NCBI RefSeq assembly: GCF_048544455.1 | Contig: NC_133537.1 | Location: forward strand, 307,433,738 to 307,497,737 | From: Silene latifolia | Taxonomy: Eukaryota; Streptophyta; Magnoliopsida; Caryophyllales; Caryophyllaceae | Direction: 5' to 3' | DNA: 64,000 nt | Part shown: positions 10,612-23,413 of the stretch, piece after piece | Position numbering within the stretch: position 1 is the first letter of the stretch | Layout of the letters: each line of letters begins with the position of its first letter | The notes under the pieces: generated by a model | Told to the model about the DNA's origin: nothing | The model's input: the letters and a program-made list of their open reading frames with translations, nothing else | Database searches by the model: none | Translations under genes and position numbers: made by a program

Positions 10612-13600
10612 ATGGCTGGAAATAACGCAATCCCAATGCCTAGTGCCACACTAGATCGTTCGTCCTGGCTTAAAATGTTCATGGACCAAATGAATCAGTC
10701 CACTCGGATCGAAGAATGATGGGTCCAATTTTTTGCGGATTGGGAGGCGGCACTACGGAATGTCGCCATCTGGCGACGGTAAGCTCGGGTATTTAAGCGA
10801 GCCAATACCGGTCAACCCAGGCCCAAATGCAGGAGCCAACGAGTCACTCGCTTATAGTGATTTCGTTATGGAAGCGGGTGCGATAAAGAACGTACTCATC
10901 TTTGCAATGGAAACCAATTTGCAGAGACGCTTCATTGCCCAAGGTGCAAACAAGATTTCACCACGCTCACTAATGAGTTCTCAAAAGCACCGAGAATCAT
11001 CACATATGAGCATACCTGTCGCTTCTTTAATGCGAAACTCCAGAAGGGCCAACCGGTTAGCCCACACATTCTTCACATGATTGAGAATGTCGAGAAACTG
11101 GAGTCACTAAATTGTAGAATCAGTGAGAGCATTGTCATTGACCGAATGCTTCATTCTCTTCACGATGGTTTTGCCCTTTTCAGGGTGAACTACTACATGA
11201 ATGACTTGAAAAAGAGTCCTCATGAGCTACACTCCCTTCTCGTACAGACCGAGAAGGATATGAAATTGAGTGGGAGCATGAAGCAGAATGTTCTCACGAT
11301 TCACAACAAGAGTAAAGGTAAGGGCAAGGCTCATGGCGACCTAGCTGTAGGTAAGCCAAAGTTTAAAAGCCAGAAAACGGTAAGAGTGCGCCCGGTGAGA
11401 CTAGTGGCTCACAGGGCAAGACAAAGATCAAGGGCGGTGACATAGAGTGCCACCATTGTCACAAGACTGGACATTGGAGGAGGAACTGTCCCGTCTACCG
11501 TGAGGACATCAAAGCAGGCCGTGTCGCTCCTGTTGGTATGTCATCTTATATTCATATGATTGAGATTAACCATGCAAGTTTCGGAACTTGGCTACTAGAT
11601 ACTGGTTGTGGTTCTCATCTGTGTAATCATTTGCAGGGCCTAAAGAACATCATACCTCTCGAAAAAGGTGATGTGGACCTGCGAGTCGGGAATGGAGAAC
11701 GAGTAGCTGCTGCCTCAAAGGGAACATATGTAATCCAACTCCCTAGTGGTTTTGAGTTATCTTTAAATAACTGTTACTATGTACCCAGTTTATCTAAGAA
11801 CATTATTTCTGTTTCCGTACTTGCTAAAAACGGTTTTACATTTTCAATAAAGGATAATAGTTGTATTTTCTCTTTTAATGAAATGATTTATGGCAAAGCA
11901 GTTTCCATGAATGGAATTTATATCTTAGATCAAACCACGGAAGTATTACACATGAATAATAAGAAATTAAAGGTTGGTGACAAAGATCAAACATATCTAT
12001 GACATTGTCGAATGGGACACATAAATGAGAAACGCGTAAAGAAACTCGTCGATAATGGGACTATTCCCTCATTCGGATTTTCTGCATATGGCACGTGTGA
12101 ATCATGTCTCATTGGCAAGATGACTCGAATTTCCTTCAAAGGTGTTGGAATGCGCGCTAGTGACCTATTAGGACTCATACATACGGACGTATGTGGACCT
12201 ATGTCAATTACCGCTAGAGATGGCTATAGATATTTTATCACTTTCACGGACGATTTGAGTAGATACGGATATGTCTACTTAATGAAGCATAAAAGTGAGT
12301 CCTTTGAGAAATTTAAGGAATACCAGAATAGGGTACAGAACCAACTGGGTAGAAAGATTAAAGCACTCCGTTCAGATCGGGGTGGCGAATATCTTTCAAA
12401 TGAATTTGATCAACACCTGAAAGACTGTGGAATCGCTCTACAGTTAACTTCACCTGGAACACCTCAATTAAATGGTGTGTCCGAACGGAGAAATCGAACC
12501 TTACTTGATATGGTTCGATCCATGATGAGTCACACGGTAGTGCCTGATTCATTATGGGGTTATGCTCTTTTGTCAGCTGCTCTTATACTTAACCGAAGTC
12601 CGTCTAAAGCTGTCGACAAGACTCCATATGAAATGTGGAAGGGAACGGTACCTAACTTGTCCTTTATTCGGGTTTAGGGCTGCGAGGCTTATGTCAAGTG
12701 GAGACACGAGGATAATCTCGGCCCGCGATCAGTCAAGACATACTTTATAGGTTATCCAAAAGGAACATTTGGTCATTACTTCTATTCGCCAACCGAACAT
12801 CGAGTATTTGTTGCGGCTAGTGCGACGTTCTTAGAGAAAGAATTTCTCGAGAACAAGTCGAGTAATAGAACCTTCGAGCTGTCGGAGATTCCAGAACCAA
12901 CAACCGAGGAACAGATGGAGGAAGCTGTACCTCCAACTGATGATACGGTTAATATTCCTGAGGAACCTAGGAGGCCGGGTAGAGACTCTCATCCCTCGGA
13001 CAGATACATTGGTATGGTCGAGGAGAATGATGTTTTACTTCTAGAAAGTAATGAACCCGCAACCTATAAAGGTGCTATGGCCTGTTCCAACTCAAAGCTA
13101 TGGCTCGAAGCCATGCAATCCGAGATGGACTCCATGTATGAGAATAACGTATGGGATCTAGTTGATTTACCTAATAAGGTAAAACCTCTACAGTGCAAAT
13201 GGCTTTACAAAATAAAGCGTTCTGTAGACGCGCAACCAGATATCTATAAGGCACGACTTGTGGCAAAAGGTTTCACCCAAGTACAAGGATTGCATTATGA
13301 TGAGATTTTTGCACCTGTAGTCATGCTACGTTCCATTCGGATAATCTTAGCGATTGCCGCATTTCATGATTATGAGATTTGGCAAATGGATGTGAAAACC
13401 GCCTTCTTAAAGGTTATTTGGAGGAAGAGTTGTACATGGTGCAACCCGAAGATTTCATAGATCCTAAACATCCTAAGAAAGTATGCAAGCTTAAGCGTTC
13501 CATTTATGGACTTAAGCAAGCTTCTCGGAGTTGGAATCATCGTTTCGACCAAGTGATAAAAGAGTATGGTTTCACTCGATCGGTCGAAGAACCATGCTTA

Positions 13601-14652
13601 TATATCAAGTCGAGTGGGAGCAAGATTGTATTCTTGATATTGTATGTCGATGACATACTCTTAATTGGGAATGACATTCCTATCCTTTCTTCGGTTAAAG
13701 AATGGTTGAAGAACCATTTCCAGATGAAAGATCTGGGTGAGGCACAGCGTATTTTGGGAATCCGTATCTACCGAGATAGATCACGACGGACGTTATCACT
13801 TAGTCGAGTCTTATCTAGATAAGGTTCTTGAGAGGTTCAACATGACCAACTCCAAGAAGGGGAACCTTCCTATGACGATCGGGATGCGATTGAGCAAGTC
13901 TCGATCACCCACGACGCCTTTGAAGGTATTGAGCGCATGAGTCGTGTTCCTTATGCTTCTGCAATAGGATCGATCATGTATGCCATGATATGCACACGTC
14001 CAGACGTGGCATATGCATTGAGTATGACGAGTCGGTACCAAAAGACTCCAGGTGAAACATTTGGATAGCGATCAAAAATATCCTCAAGTACCTACGGAGA
14101 ACTAAGGATTGGGTATTGACTTATGGAGGCGATACTAAGTTATGCGCAACCGGTTACGCAGATGCTAGCTTCCAAACGGATCGAGACGATTCAAAATCTC
14201 AATCCGGGTTCGTCTTCACTCTTAATGGTCTTTGCGGTCGGTGGAAGAGTTCCAAAAGAGTGTTGTAGCAGATTCTACTCTCGAATCCTAGCAGATTCTA
14301 CTACTCGAATCCGAGTACTATGCCGCTTCGGAGGCAAAGCAAAGGAAGCAATATGGATGCGTCAATTCTTACAAGGGCTTTCGGTAGTTCCTAGTTCGAA
14401 TGACCCGATCACCATCTATTGTGACAATAGAGGTGCCATCTTCCAGCTAAGGAGCCAAAGTCTAGCAACAAATCTAGACATGTACTACGGAAGGCTCACC
14501 TGATCCGTGATTACGTGGAGCAAGAAGAGATAGTGATTGACAAGATTGCGACGGATGATAACATCGCAGATCCTCTCACCAAACCGTTGAATTATGATAA
14601 GCATGTAGGGCATGTTAACTCCATGGGAATTAAACATGTTCCTAAGTTGTAG
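10612..14652 (+). pseudogene. Element B gag-pol coding region (degraded)
   Basis: In order: gag from 10612; a CCHC zinc knuckle (CHHCHKTGHWRRNC) near 11440-11485; aspartic protease with LLDTGCGSHLC near 11600; GAG-pre-integrase and integrase core (HTDVCGP, then TFTDDLSRYGYVY) at 12012-12677; reverse transcriptase with the YVDDILL catalytic box near 13650; RNase H with YCDNRGAI near 14420; and the usual C-terminus TKPLNYDKH at about 14580. It is a complete copia polyprotein layout with roughly six breaks, so this copy is a fossil as a coding unit although its LTRs are nearly pristine. Confidence 0.9.
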
Positions 14653-15445
14653 TACTTGATTATGGATTTGATACATTATCTTTTTCATATATTATTTATA
14701 ACTTCATCGTTTTATATATATAATATTTTGTTTTTCATGTGGATTGTACTGACAACATTGAACGCCACAAAGTGAACTGAATTACATTATATTTGTTTTT
14801 GTCCGTAATCGCCAATGTGAGATGATAACTCCGGCTATTATATTGTGCAGTCGATTGATGGTGGGTTCAACGAGCCATAAGTTAAACGGTTGACTAATCG
14901 ATCACAGATACGAGATTATGACGATACCTCGTAGGACAATTTTTATTTGTGACAACGTAATGGAGTCCTAAATGTTCTATAACATTCGGTGCCAGGTCGT
15001 GGATAGGACATCTATTGTGTACCTAGAGTCGATTCTTTTGACTATCAACTGTCTCTTGAGATTAAGGCAGTTTTGGGTGACTTTGGTTTCTTTCTCACGG
15101 TCTCACCGTGAATCGGGGCTAAGTAGATTTTTCCGGGTCATTTCATCTTTGTGCTTATACCGCAAGATTTGAGTTGAGGAAAATATCCATCCCTTATCAG
15201 TTATAGTTATTTCTCAGGGCCACTCGAGGAGTTGTAATGGCGAAATGCATGGCCATGCTCGAATGTTGATTCGTTTATCAGTTAAGTTACTCTCTAGTCG
15301 GGAAAACCACTCTTGATACTGATCGCTTGTAAAATACGACCTTTGTGAATTCGGATTTGCAAATTGTTTTACATTGAGTGGGAGAAATTTTAAAGGATAT
15401 GAGAATCGGTTATCGCACATACACTTGTGAGGACAAGTGGGAGTT
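14653..15445 (+). other. Element B 3' untranslated region
   Basis: About 0.8 kb without coding potential between RNase H and the 3' LTR, ending in the purine tract (15429-15445). Confidence 0.65.
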
Positions 15446-16427
15446 TGTTGAGCTTGTGTCCTCCACAAATTAGTGTGATAACATTTGTAAATCTCTTACA
15501 GGTTCACAAGGGTATACTTCGTATATTTAATCAGTTGATTAACGTTTACCTAATAACGGTTGGCTTGCTAGAAAGTTTGACGTTATTATCATACAGATGG
15601 CGGTGATCAACTGGTCCCTAAAGGTCACACCTATAGGACGTATTTGAGAAATGTGGTTATAGAAATATAATTACATTGATGCCCAAAATGACTAAAAAGT
15701 TAGTCAATGTGTTGATGAGATAATTATTTAATGAAAATTAAATAATATTAAGTTGAGACAAATTAACTGTCAATTCGTAAATTAAATATAATAAGTTATA
15801 TTTAATTAAATATATATAAGGTTAGTTTGGACGAATTAATCTGTTAATTCGTAGTTAAATATAATCAGTTGTATTTAATATCAACAAGTTGAATGTGTCA
15901 TAGTGGTAATAGTGAGGTACACATACCAAGAGGTCATGGGTTCGATCCTCACTAGATGACAATTTAACACACTTTATATATTTTTGGAAAGACCAAAAAT
16001 AAGGAAAAAAAATACTCCTTATTTTCGGTTCAGGTGGCCGAAATTAGGGAGGTTTCCACTTTCCTAATTGATTTCGGATTTCGGTCTATATAAAAAGAAA
16101 GGTGGAGAATTATTTCTAACCTAATTCTTTTTCTGACCTAGCCTCCTCTTTCTCATCACAAAAAAAACACAAAGACAATAAAATTTTACAGAAAATTTTA
16201 GATTGATTTCTAGCATAATCAAAGGGTATATCTTAGATCGTCTTGGGTGCAACTAATAGGCGAATATCAATTTTGATATTGTTCTTAGGCCAATTTTGCA
16301 AGGACCCGAGGTTAATTCTAAATCTTTTTACTTATGCTTATGTATTTTATTTTATGACCATAGATCATCTTTATTATATCGTTATAATCCTTCATGTTAA
16401 AGGGAAGTATACAGATTATTTCCCACA
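15446..16427 (+). repeat. 3' LTR of element B
   Basis: 982 bp, TGTTGAGC to TTTCCCACA, followed by AAATC. Carries the same tRNA-like segment at 15897-15960. Confidence 0.93.
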
Positions 16428-16432
16428 AAATC

Positions 16433-19400
16433 AAATAGTTATGTTGTTCAATTATAGAGGAGTTGTCTTTAAACTGTTATAACTTGAGATATACATATGA
16501 TTTGATATGATTCCAATTGGAGGTGATAGCTTGTTCTTTTAAGATTCTAACGATAGGTCACAGGCCCAAAATGACCAAGTAACGAGTGAGATATGACCGT
16601 TTTACGAAAATTGGACAGTGCTGAGAAATGCGTAGGGTACTCGATCGAGTGCACCTCTTGTTACTCGATCGAGTACCCCTTACTCGATCGAGTAGCCCTG
16701 ATAATTTGTTATACGTGCTTTTGACCTTCACCTACTCGATCGAGTAGGCTGTACTCGATCTAGTGACCCCTGTTTTGGGTCATATGCTTATCTTTTGACT
16801 TCGTCGCATGTTATGTTTAATTCAAGGGTGTTATTTTGTTTCTTTATGCATTGTTTTACATATGTGTTGGTCTTGATGCGTAAGTTATCCAATCTTATGA
16901 TATAAGAGTAGCACCTTATGGTGGTATGAGTTTGGTGGGGAGGACATGCGTTATATGTGGTGGTGATGGATAGTGGAAAAAGGAAAGGGAAGATTGATGA
17001 GTTTATAGAGGCAAGGACCATGTTTTGTGTGATGTGGTGAGTGGTATAGTCGCGTATTGAGTAATGTAAAATTAAGTGAATGTGGGTAAGGGGGTGATGT
17101 AAGTTTATGGAACGTGAGAATTGAAAGATTGAAATGAGGGATGCGAATGGTGGTAACTTGAGATGTTTAAGGATTATGAAAGGAGAGAGTTATAACCGAG
17201 TTGGTTAAGAATATATGTAATGGAAAAGTCGTTGTAGATAGATGGAAAAGAATGGTGTATAAAGAGCTTAGATTGAGTTATGCAGCGATGTGGATTTGTA
17301 GATAGAGATTTAGTTTGGGAAATTTGGTTTATCAGGAGGTGGAACTAGTGTGTGATTTCCTTGGACAATTAACGGTAAGAAATGAGTTTTGGTTTCTAGG
17401 AAAAAAAATGGAGAGTAAACTTTGCTTGTGTGGACGGATTGGTGACAAGTGTGAGTGAGTAAAATGATGAGAGAGGACCTATGGTAAGAAAGAGTGAGAA
17501 GGTACTGATATGAAGTAATGGAATTTGAGTTTTGGAGCAACGAAAAGGTAACCGGATTACCAGAGAGTTAGGAATAAGGAGTAAGGAGATGAACTAAAAA
17601 TTGGTATTGTTGAGTGTAAAGGGAACAGAATGATGAAAATAAGCTGAGAAAATGTCGACCAGAGTTAAGGAACATGAAAGTAAGGAATCATGGAAATGTG
17701 TGATAGCATCATGAGAGGGTGTGAGTTAATGGTTATATAGGAGTTTTAGGACAACATGTTAGCCATGAGATTCGAGGAAGTAAGGGGAGTAAAAGTTGGT
17801 AGAATATTTGCACAATATGAGATTTTGGTGGTGAGTTAGGTGGCGATACAATTAAAGACAGAATTGGGATGAATGTTCAGGTAAATTTTGTTGATGGGTT
17901 TGATGTTCGTTATTTGGGATGTTAACCGAAGATGGGAAAGAAACCGTGATATTTAGATATGAGTTTAAGAGGTTTGATATACGAACAGTGGTAGTGTTGA
18001 GGTGTTGCCACTAGTGGTTAAGGGTGATGATAAATAGGAAAGATAGTCATTCTAAAGAGGTTGATTTTGTAGAGACCAGATTGATATGTATGGTTGTGAG
18101 GAAGTATAAGTTGTGTTTATATGAGGCGGGTGCTAGTATTTGAGTATTAGAGGTATGGTTATATTTGGCAGGAGGTGATGGTTATGCGAATGGGAGAATG
18201 TGTTATGAGGGGCATACGAGTTAAGCTCGGGCGAGGGGTAACCTTTATCAGGTGGTAACTTATGTGATCAGGATTGACTAATTGGATGTGTTTATGGGTC
18301 TAGGATGTGTATAAATGTTTGTGTGAGGTTCTGACCTCACGAGAAGTGGTATGATGTGATAGTTATAAAGTTGTCATCTGAATGTTTTGTAATATATGTT
18401 GAGTACAGTAACCTCGTGGAATGATATTCAAAAGTGATAGTTTGGGTGATCTGGCATGGCTAGTTATACTTGTATGTGTATTCATGATATATGTTCATTC
18501 CATGTAATGGTGTGGGTGATATTCATAAGGTTAATATCTGTTTATTCTGTATGATTTGTTGCGTTGTGATCTAGTAAAGCGGTTTTGAGTAAGTTTTCTG
18601 GTCCAGGAAGTTATACCGGGTCAGTGTTTATGTGGTTGTTGTGCCTCGGGTGGTGATCCGGGCACGGTATTTCATGTTGTGATGCGGGTATTTTCGCGCT
18701 GCGGTGCAGCTGTTGGTAGCGGTGTTGCGATGCCGTCATCGGTTGTGGTGGAGTAGACGGGATGATTACGATACGAGTTTTCAAAAGTACACACCAGTTA
18801 TACATATATTGTTGTTTTGTTTACTGCTGTTTCCTGCGAGTTTCGGTTTGGACAGATAGACAGTTGTTTTGTTTATTGGTGTTTCTTAGCAGTTTCAGTT
18901 TGGGAGTGAGGGTAGAGTATGACATGGAAGAGAGTTGTGTATGTTTCCGTTGTTGTCATGGTATAGTGATATCCTGTTGATATGACACGGTTGCGAGAGG
19001 TTGTTGGAGTACTTGTAATCTTCTTTTAGAGGAGGCATTGGTTGACATAGTAATGGTAAGTGATTTGTAGAACATGTGTTGTACTGATCTGGAAGCTGCA
19101 GATGGTTCATAATCTTTTATTGGGACAGTGAGTGTAGGGTGTTGGACATTAGTATCATGATAAGTTGTGGATGAGTTGTGTTAATAAAAGGGGGAACTTG
19201 AGGATCTCGTGTGAGTGTGTGTAATAAGTGTGGATCGTGAGTTATGCTTTTGGAGATAGGTGCGTTATATAGAGAGGTATGTCGTTTTCCGGTAATAATG
19301 AAGAGTTAGTGTGGTGATTTTGCTACGGATTTTGTAGTATAGGTTAGGTGGTGTGCCGAATGAATTGAGGTATGAGAACTGTTTAAGTAAGAGAGCCTTG

Positions 19401-20042
19401 GATATAGGAATGTAGAGTGTTTAGGTTATAAGCGGTTATCTTTGACATGCGATGGTGATGATTGAGGATAATGAGAAGATATAGCTAAGGATCTAGTATT
19501 AGTGAGTTACAAGGACGTAACATTTATCTTAAGAGGAGTAGGATGCGGCAAAGAGAGTTCGAGGGTTGTACATATTGTAGTAAGATTGAAAGTTTGAGTC
19601 TTGGTGGAGAATAACTAATGAATTTGTATTGTGATTGATATTATTAAAGGTCATGGCCGTGCTTGTAGTAGTTCGATGTTTAGGAATGGGAGAATACTTC
19701 GATAGTGTTGACAGTTAGATGATGATGTTTATGAGTGTGAGTGAACTTCGAGGACGAAGTTCCTTTTAAGGGTGGTAGAATGTAACATTTCGTTTGATGT
19801 TTATGAGTGTCTTGATATTGGATTTTCTAGTGGATAATATGTTAGTGAGACGAAACTAGCGGCGTTTGTGGATGGTATTCGGCAATGTATTGAGTTAATG
19901 TCGAGAGGCTATGATGTGGTTGATACGATATCGCGAGCCGTGTTACGGAGGTAGGCACAGTTGGTGGAGTGAGTGTTAGGAGTTCATGTTTTGTGGTTAG
20001 GTTTGAACTTCGGGGACGAAGTTCGTTTTAAGGAGGGAAGAC
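16433..20042 (+). other. Element A internal region, right part (non-coding)
   Basis: 3.6 kb, notably poor in C on the + strand and rich in GTG/GAG/ATG words. No retroviral domain was recognised in any frame; short minus-strand ORFs here are compositional. 19745-19785 and 20003-20042 are two versions of the same block (GAACTTCG.GGACGAAGTTC then TTTTAAGG), the second ending in the purine tract that primes the plus strand, so the 3' border region appears duplicated. Confidence 0.6.
16633..16768. repeat. Cluster of TACTCGATCGAGTA palindromes
   Basis: Five full or near copies of the self-complementary 14-mer TACTCGATCGAGTA within 136 bp, separated by 8-45 bp. The same palindrome lies in both LTRs of element A (5514-5529 and 20143-20158). 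It contains a central GATC. Confidence 0.85.
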
Positions 20043-21357
20043 TGTAATACTACGGTTTTCTATGTCTATGAGTACTCTATCGAGTGTAGCTTACTTTGTC
20101 GAGTAAGTATATTTTTATACGAAACAGTAGTCTTCCTGGTGGGTACTCGATCGAGTACGTGTGAAACTCGATCGAGTAAGGGTCACTCGATCGAGTAAGT
20201 CGGTATTGCGGGTTATTTTGCCGGATTTCAATAGTAACGCGAGAAGGATATTAAAGCATCTTTCGTCAGTTTCTTTTCATTTTACCCTATTATAAGTTTC
20301 ATAAGAAATAAAAACATGTTACGTTACTCTCCTCTTTTGCATTGCTATCAAATCCTAAGGGCTAGAGTCGTCGGATCGTTGAGTTCTTTACGCCGTTGAG
20401 ACCGTCGCATTGTGGGTAAGCTTCTAGTATGATTTTTTACATCGTTTCATTGATTTTAGTTGAAACCCTAATTGGGTAATTTGGGGGTTTTGGGGAGTAT
20501 TGTTGATGTTAGATTGTGATTGTATGATTGTGTGTTTATAGGAGGTGATTTCGTTGAAGAACGATTATGATTAGCTGATTGTGACGATTTTGTGATGGCT
20601 TATTCCAGGTAGGATTTCCTACTCAGTTATTGGTTACATATGCATTGGTTAACTGATTGTTGGTGGTTGTTGATTAATAACATTGTCTATATCATATTGG
20701 AATTGGTGATTGTGATTTTGTAGTTGGTTGTGATTGTTTGTCTGTGGTTCTCAAGATGCGTCCTCGGCTGAGTGGAGTCACTTGCGGGAGTGGCTTCACG
20801 CCCTTGATTCGCCCTCTGTGGAACCCACCACATAGGGGATGTGCACATTTAGGAACATGGGTTATCGCTCGGATGAGATGAGCGGGGCTTAGGTGGGAAC
20901 GGCTGTAGCCCCCCACTGGCGGTGTGGAATACCTGTTGCGATGGGATGAGATGAGTGATTGTGTATTGTTTCAGTTGAATCGTTTTTGTGTAATCAGTAA
21001 CTCACCCCGTTTAAATGTTTTGAAAACTGTGGTGATCCATTCGGGGGTGGTGAGCAGTTGTTTAGCAGGTATATCTTGGATACGCACGGGATCTAGCTGG
21101 GGAAGGAGTCATCACATATCAGAGTCTTTAGTCTTCCGCTGTGTTTGATAAGGCAGTTTCACTTAGTTAGTTTACAGTTTTGAGAACAGTTGTATTTTAC
21201 TTTACAGTTGGTTTTGTTATGTAATCACTTTAACTTATCTATTAAAGTACGTTCTTTTATGGTCTATTTGATATTCATTGCCTCGTGTAACCGAGATGGT
21301 AGCATTCTCACGCTTTAGGTGGTCCTGGTAAGGCACTTGAAGTATGGGGGTGTCACA
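20043..21357 (+). repeat. 3' LTR of element A
   Basis: 1315 bp, TGTAATACTACGG to GGGGGTGTCACA, then GATAA. About 50 bp present in the 5' LTR (around 6310-6360) is missing here near 20945. Confidence 0.9.
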
Positions 21358-23030
21358 GATAACCTTACCTCCTCTCCCACCTCCCCTTCGCCACCAACCC
21401 CTCTACCTCCTCCTCGTCCTAAACGTCACACTACTCGCCTTTCCCATAACATTGTTAAACCGAACCCCCGCTACTTCTCTCCCCCTCATAAATCTGCCCA
21501 TACTACTTCCCTTCACACGCCTTACATCACTCCCGCCACAATAATTAAACAGACTCTTGTCAACCCCCAATGGCGTGAAGCCATGCTCGTTGAACATGAT
21601 GCCCTGACCCGAAATCAAACTTGGACTCTTGTTCACCCTAACTCAACACGTAATGTTATAGGCTACAAGTGGATTTTTCGAATTAAATATAACCCGGATG
21701 GATCAATTAAGTAATACAAAGCTCGTCTTGTTGCAAAGGGTTTTAATCAGCGTTCTGGTATTGATTATTCTGAGACTTTTAGTCCCGTCATCAAACCTAC
21801 TACGGTTCGTCTAATGCTCAGTATTGTTATCTCACATGGTTGGTCTCTTAGACAAATAGATATAAATAACGCATTTATGCAAGGCCGTTTGTCCGACGAT
21901 GTTTATATGATTCAGCCTCCTGGATTTATTGACACGAATAATCCGACATATGTGTGCAAGTTATCTAAAGCCATATACGGTCTCAAGCTAACCCCCCGGG
22001 CGTGGTTCACTGAACTGCGTAATTTTCTTACGTGCTATGGGTTTGTTAACTCTATCTCTGATTCTTCCTTATTTATTTTTAATAAAGATAACGTTCGTCT
22101 ATTCGCTCTTGTTTATGTGGACGATATTATCGTAACTGGCTCGTCCATTGCTGCTATTAACGCATTTATTGAAGCTATTTCAAGTCGTTTTTCGCTCAAG
22201 GTTTTAGGACCTTTGTCGTATTTTATTGGTATCGAAATTACTCCGACGCAGCGTGGGTTACATCTCAATCAATCAAAATATATATCTGACATTTTGCTCC
22301 GGTACAATATGGCGGATTGTCGCCATGTATCAACTCTAATGTCCACGGATTTTCCTCTTCTCCACCAACCAGATTTGCCAGTGCAAGATGAAACGCAGTA
22401 TCGTTCTCTAGTGGGTAGCCTTCAATATCTCTCGCTCACTAGGCCTGACATTTCCTTTATGGTCAACAAACTTGCTCAATTCCTCACGCATCTGACTGAG
22501 TCCCATTGGACTGCTCTCAAACGGCTCCTCAGGCATCTTAAAGGTACGATTCACCTTGGTATTCATCTAAATCGCTCCTCTCCGTTCGTTCTTCATGCTT
22601 ATTGTGATGTTGACTGGACGGGCGATAAAGACGACTATGTATCTAGCGGTGGTTATGCATGTTGTTTTTCTTGGCTCCAATCTCTTGGTCAGCTAAGAAA
22701 CAGCGTGCTCTTTCTCGTTCATCAACTGAAGCGGAGTTCAAGGCTGTCTCCGACACCACGGCTGAACTTCTTTGGCTGCGTGCTCTTTTATCCGAGCTTG
22801 GGGTGCCTATTAATACTCACGTTCCGACTGTCTACTGTGATAATTTGGGTGCCTCTCATTATTCCGCTAATTATTTTAGTTCCCTTTCCTTATTTCTTAG
22901 ATTCGTTTCTTGTTCATAAAGTATAGAATAGATCTTGTATTCTTAAGTCATTGTAATCGTATAAATACATATGAAATCAATAGAAGAAATTACACATTCA
23001 ATCCAAAATCTTAAAAATACGACTTTGCAG
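21358..23030 (+). mobile_element. Copia element C, right fragment (reverse transcriptase, RNase H, 3' LTR piece)
   Basis: Continues the polyprotein interrupted at 5416. Pro-rich linker, then reverse transcriptase ([43 protein letters not shown] near 22110-22140), then RNase H ([16 protein letters not shown] near 22840). About 22865-23030 is LTR-like and repeats the block at 4941-5012. The YVDD box and the QIDINNAF motif identify Ty1/copia. A few breaks are present; it is a fossil. Confidence 0.88.
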
Positions 23031-23284
23031 TGCGGGATAGAGCAGCTGGGGGTTGGGTGGGTGGATTATTAGCAGGGGGCTCGGCCTCGCTGGTCAAAGG
23101 AAAATTCAGAAATTTTATTTAAAATTTTCGATTTTTTTCAAATTTACATTATATCATTACTTGTTCATCTCCGACTGAAATCCAATATATTGAAAAGGTA
23201 TTCTTGTAGGTGTTGTAGCTATAAGCTTTCATAATTCATAATCACGTGCATGGACTAATATATTAAGTCGAATAATGAACCTCC

Positions 23285-23291
23285 TATAAAA
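23285..23291 (+). promoter_or_regulatory. TATA box of the P450 gene
   Basis: TATAAAA 123 bp before the chosen ATG, in otherwise AT-moderate sequence. This would put the transcript start near 23315. Confidence 0.5.
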
Positions 23292-23413
23292 CCTAACCAT
23301 ACTTGGTTAATGCATGATTACTCACTTTTTAGCTTTCCTTTCTCTTCTTCTACTTCACTAATCACTTACATCACTAGAACAAATAATCTAACTACAAAAA
23401 AACATCAAAGATT

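Larger units (their letters stand above)
7622..16427 (+). mobile_element. Element B: young Ty1/copia LTR retrotransposon nested in element A
   Basis: LTRs at 7622-8603 and 15446-16427 (982 bp each) with a perfect AAATC target duplication (7617-7621 and 16428-16432). A tRNA-Met primer-binding site stands at 8606-8617 and a purine tract (AAGTGGGAGTT) before the 3' LTR. Reading the LTRs side by side I find only about five or six differences, so identity is near 99.5 percent and, at commonly used plant rates, insertion is well under a million years old. Order gag, protease, integrase, reverse transcriptase, RNase H is that of copia. The coding region has about six breaks. Confidence 0.93.
5417..21357 (+). 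mobile_element. Element A: non-autonomous Ty3-type (LARD-like) LTR retrotransposon
   Basis: TG...CA LTRs at 5417-6775 and 20043-21357, a perfect GATAA target duplication (5412-5416 and 21358-21362), a primer-binding site matching initiator tRNA-Met (6779-6790) and a purine tract just before the 3' LTR. Without nested element B its internal region is about 4.45 kb and shows no gag or pol, so it resembles a large retrotransposon derivative. The motif CTTCGGGGACGAAGTTC before the 3' LTR is typical of Tekay/Del chromovirus 3' ends (recalled knowledge), suggesting that parentage. By eye the LTRs agree at roughly 95 percent plus one 3' LTR deletion of about 50 bp: clearly older than element B. Confidence 0.88.

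Noticed and set aside
16633-16768. Regularly recurring palindromes, considered as a CRISPR-like array
   Set aside because: Spacing is irregular, repeats are simple palindromes shared with LTRs, and the DNA is a plant nuclear genome.
16788-19110. Several 60-80-codon minus-strand ORFs in element A's internal region
   Set aside because: They arise from the C-poor plus strand; low-complexity Ser/His/Thr-rich products with no domain.
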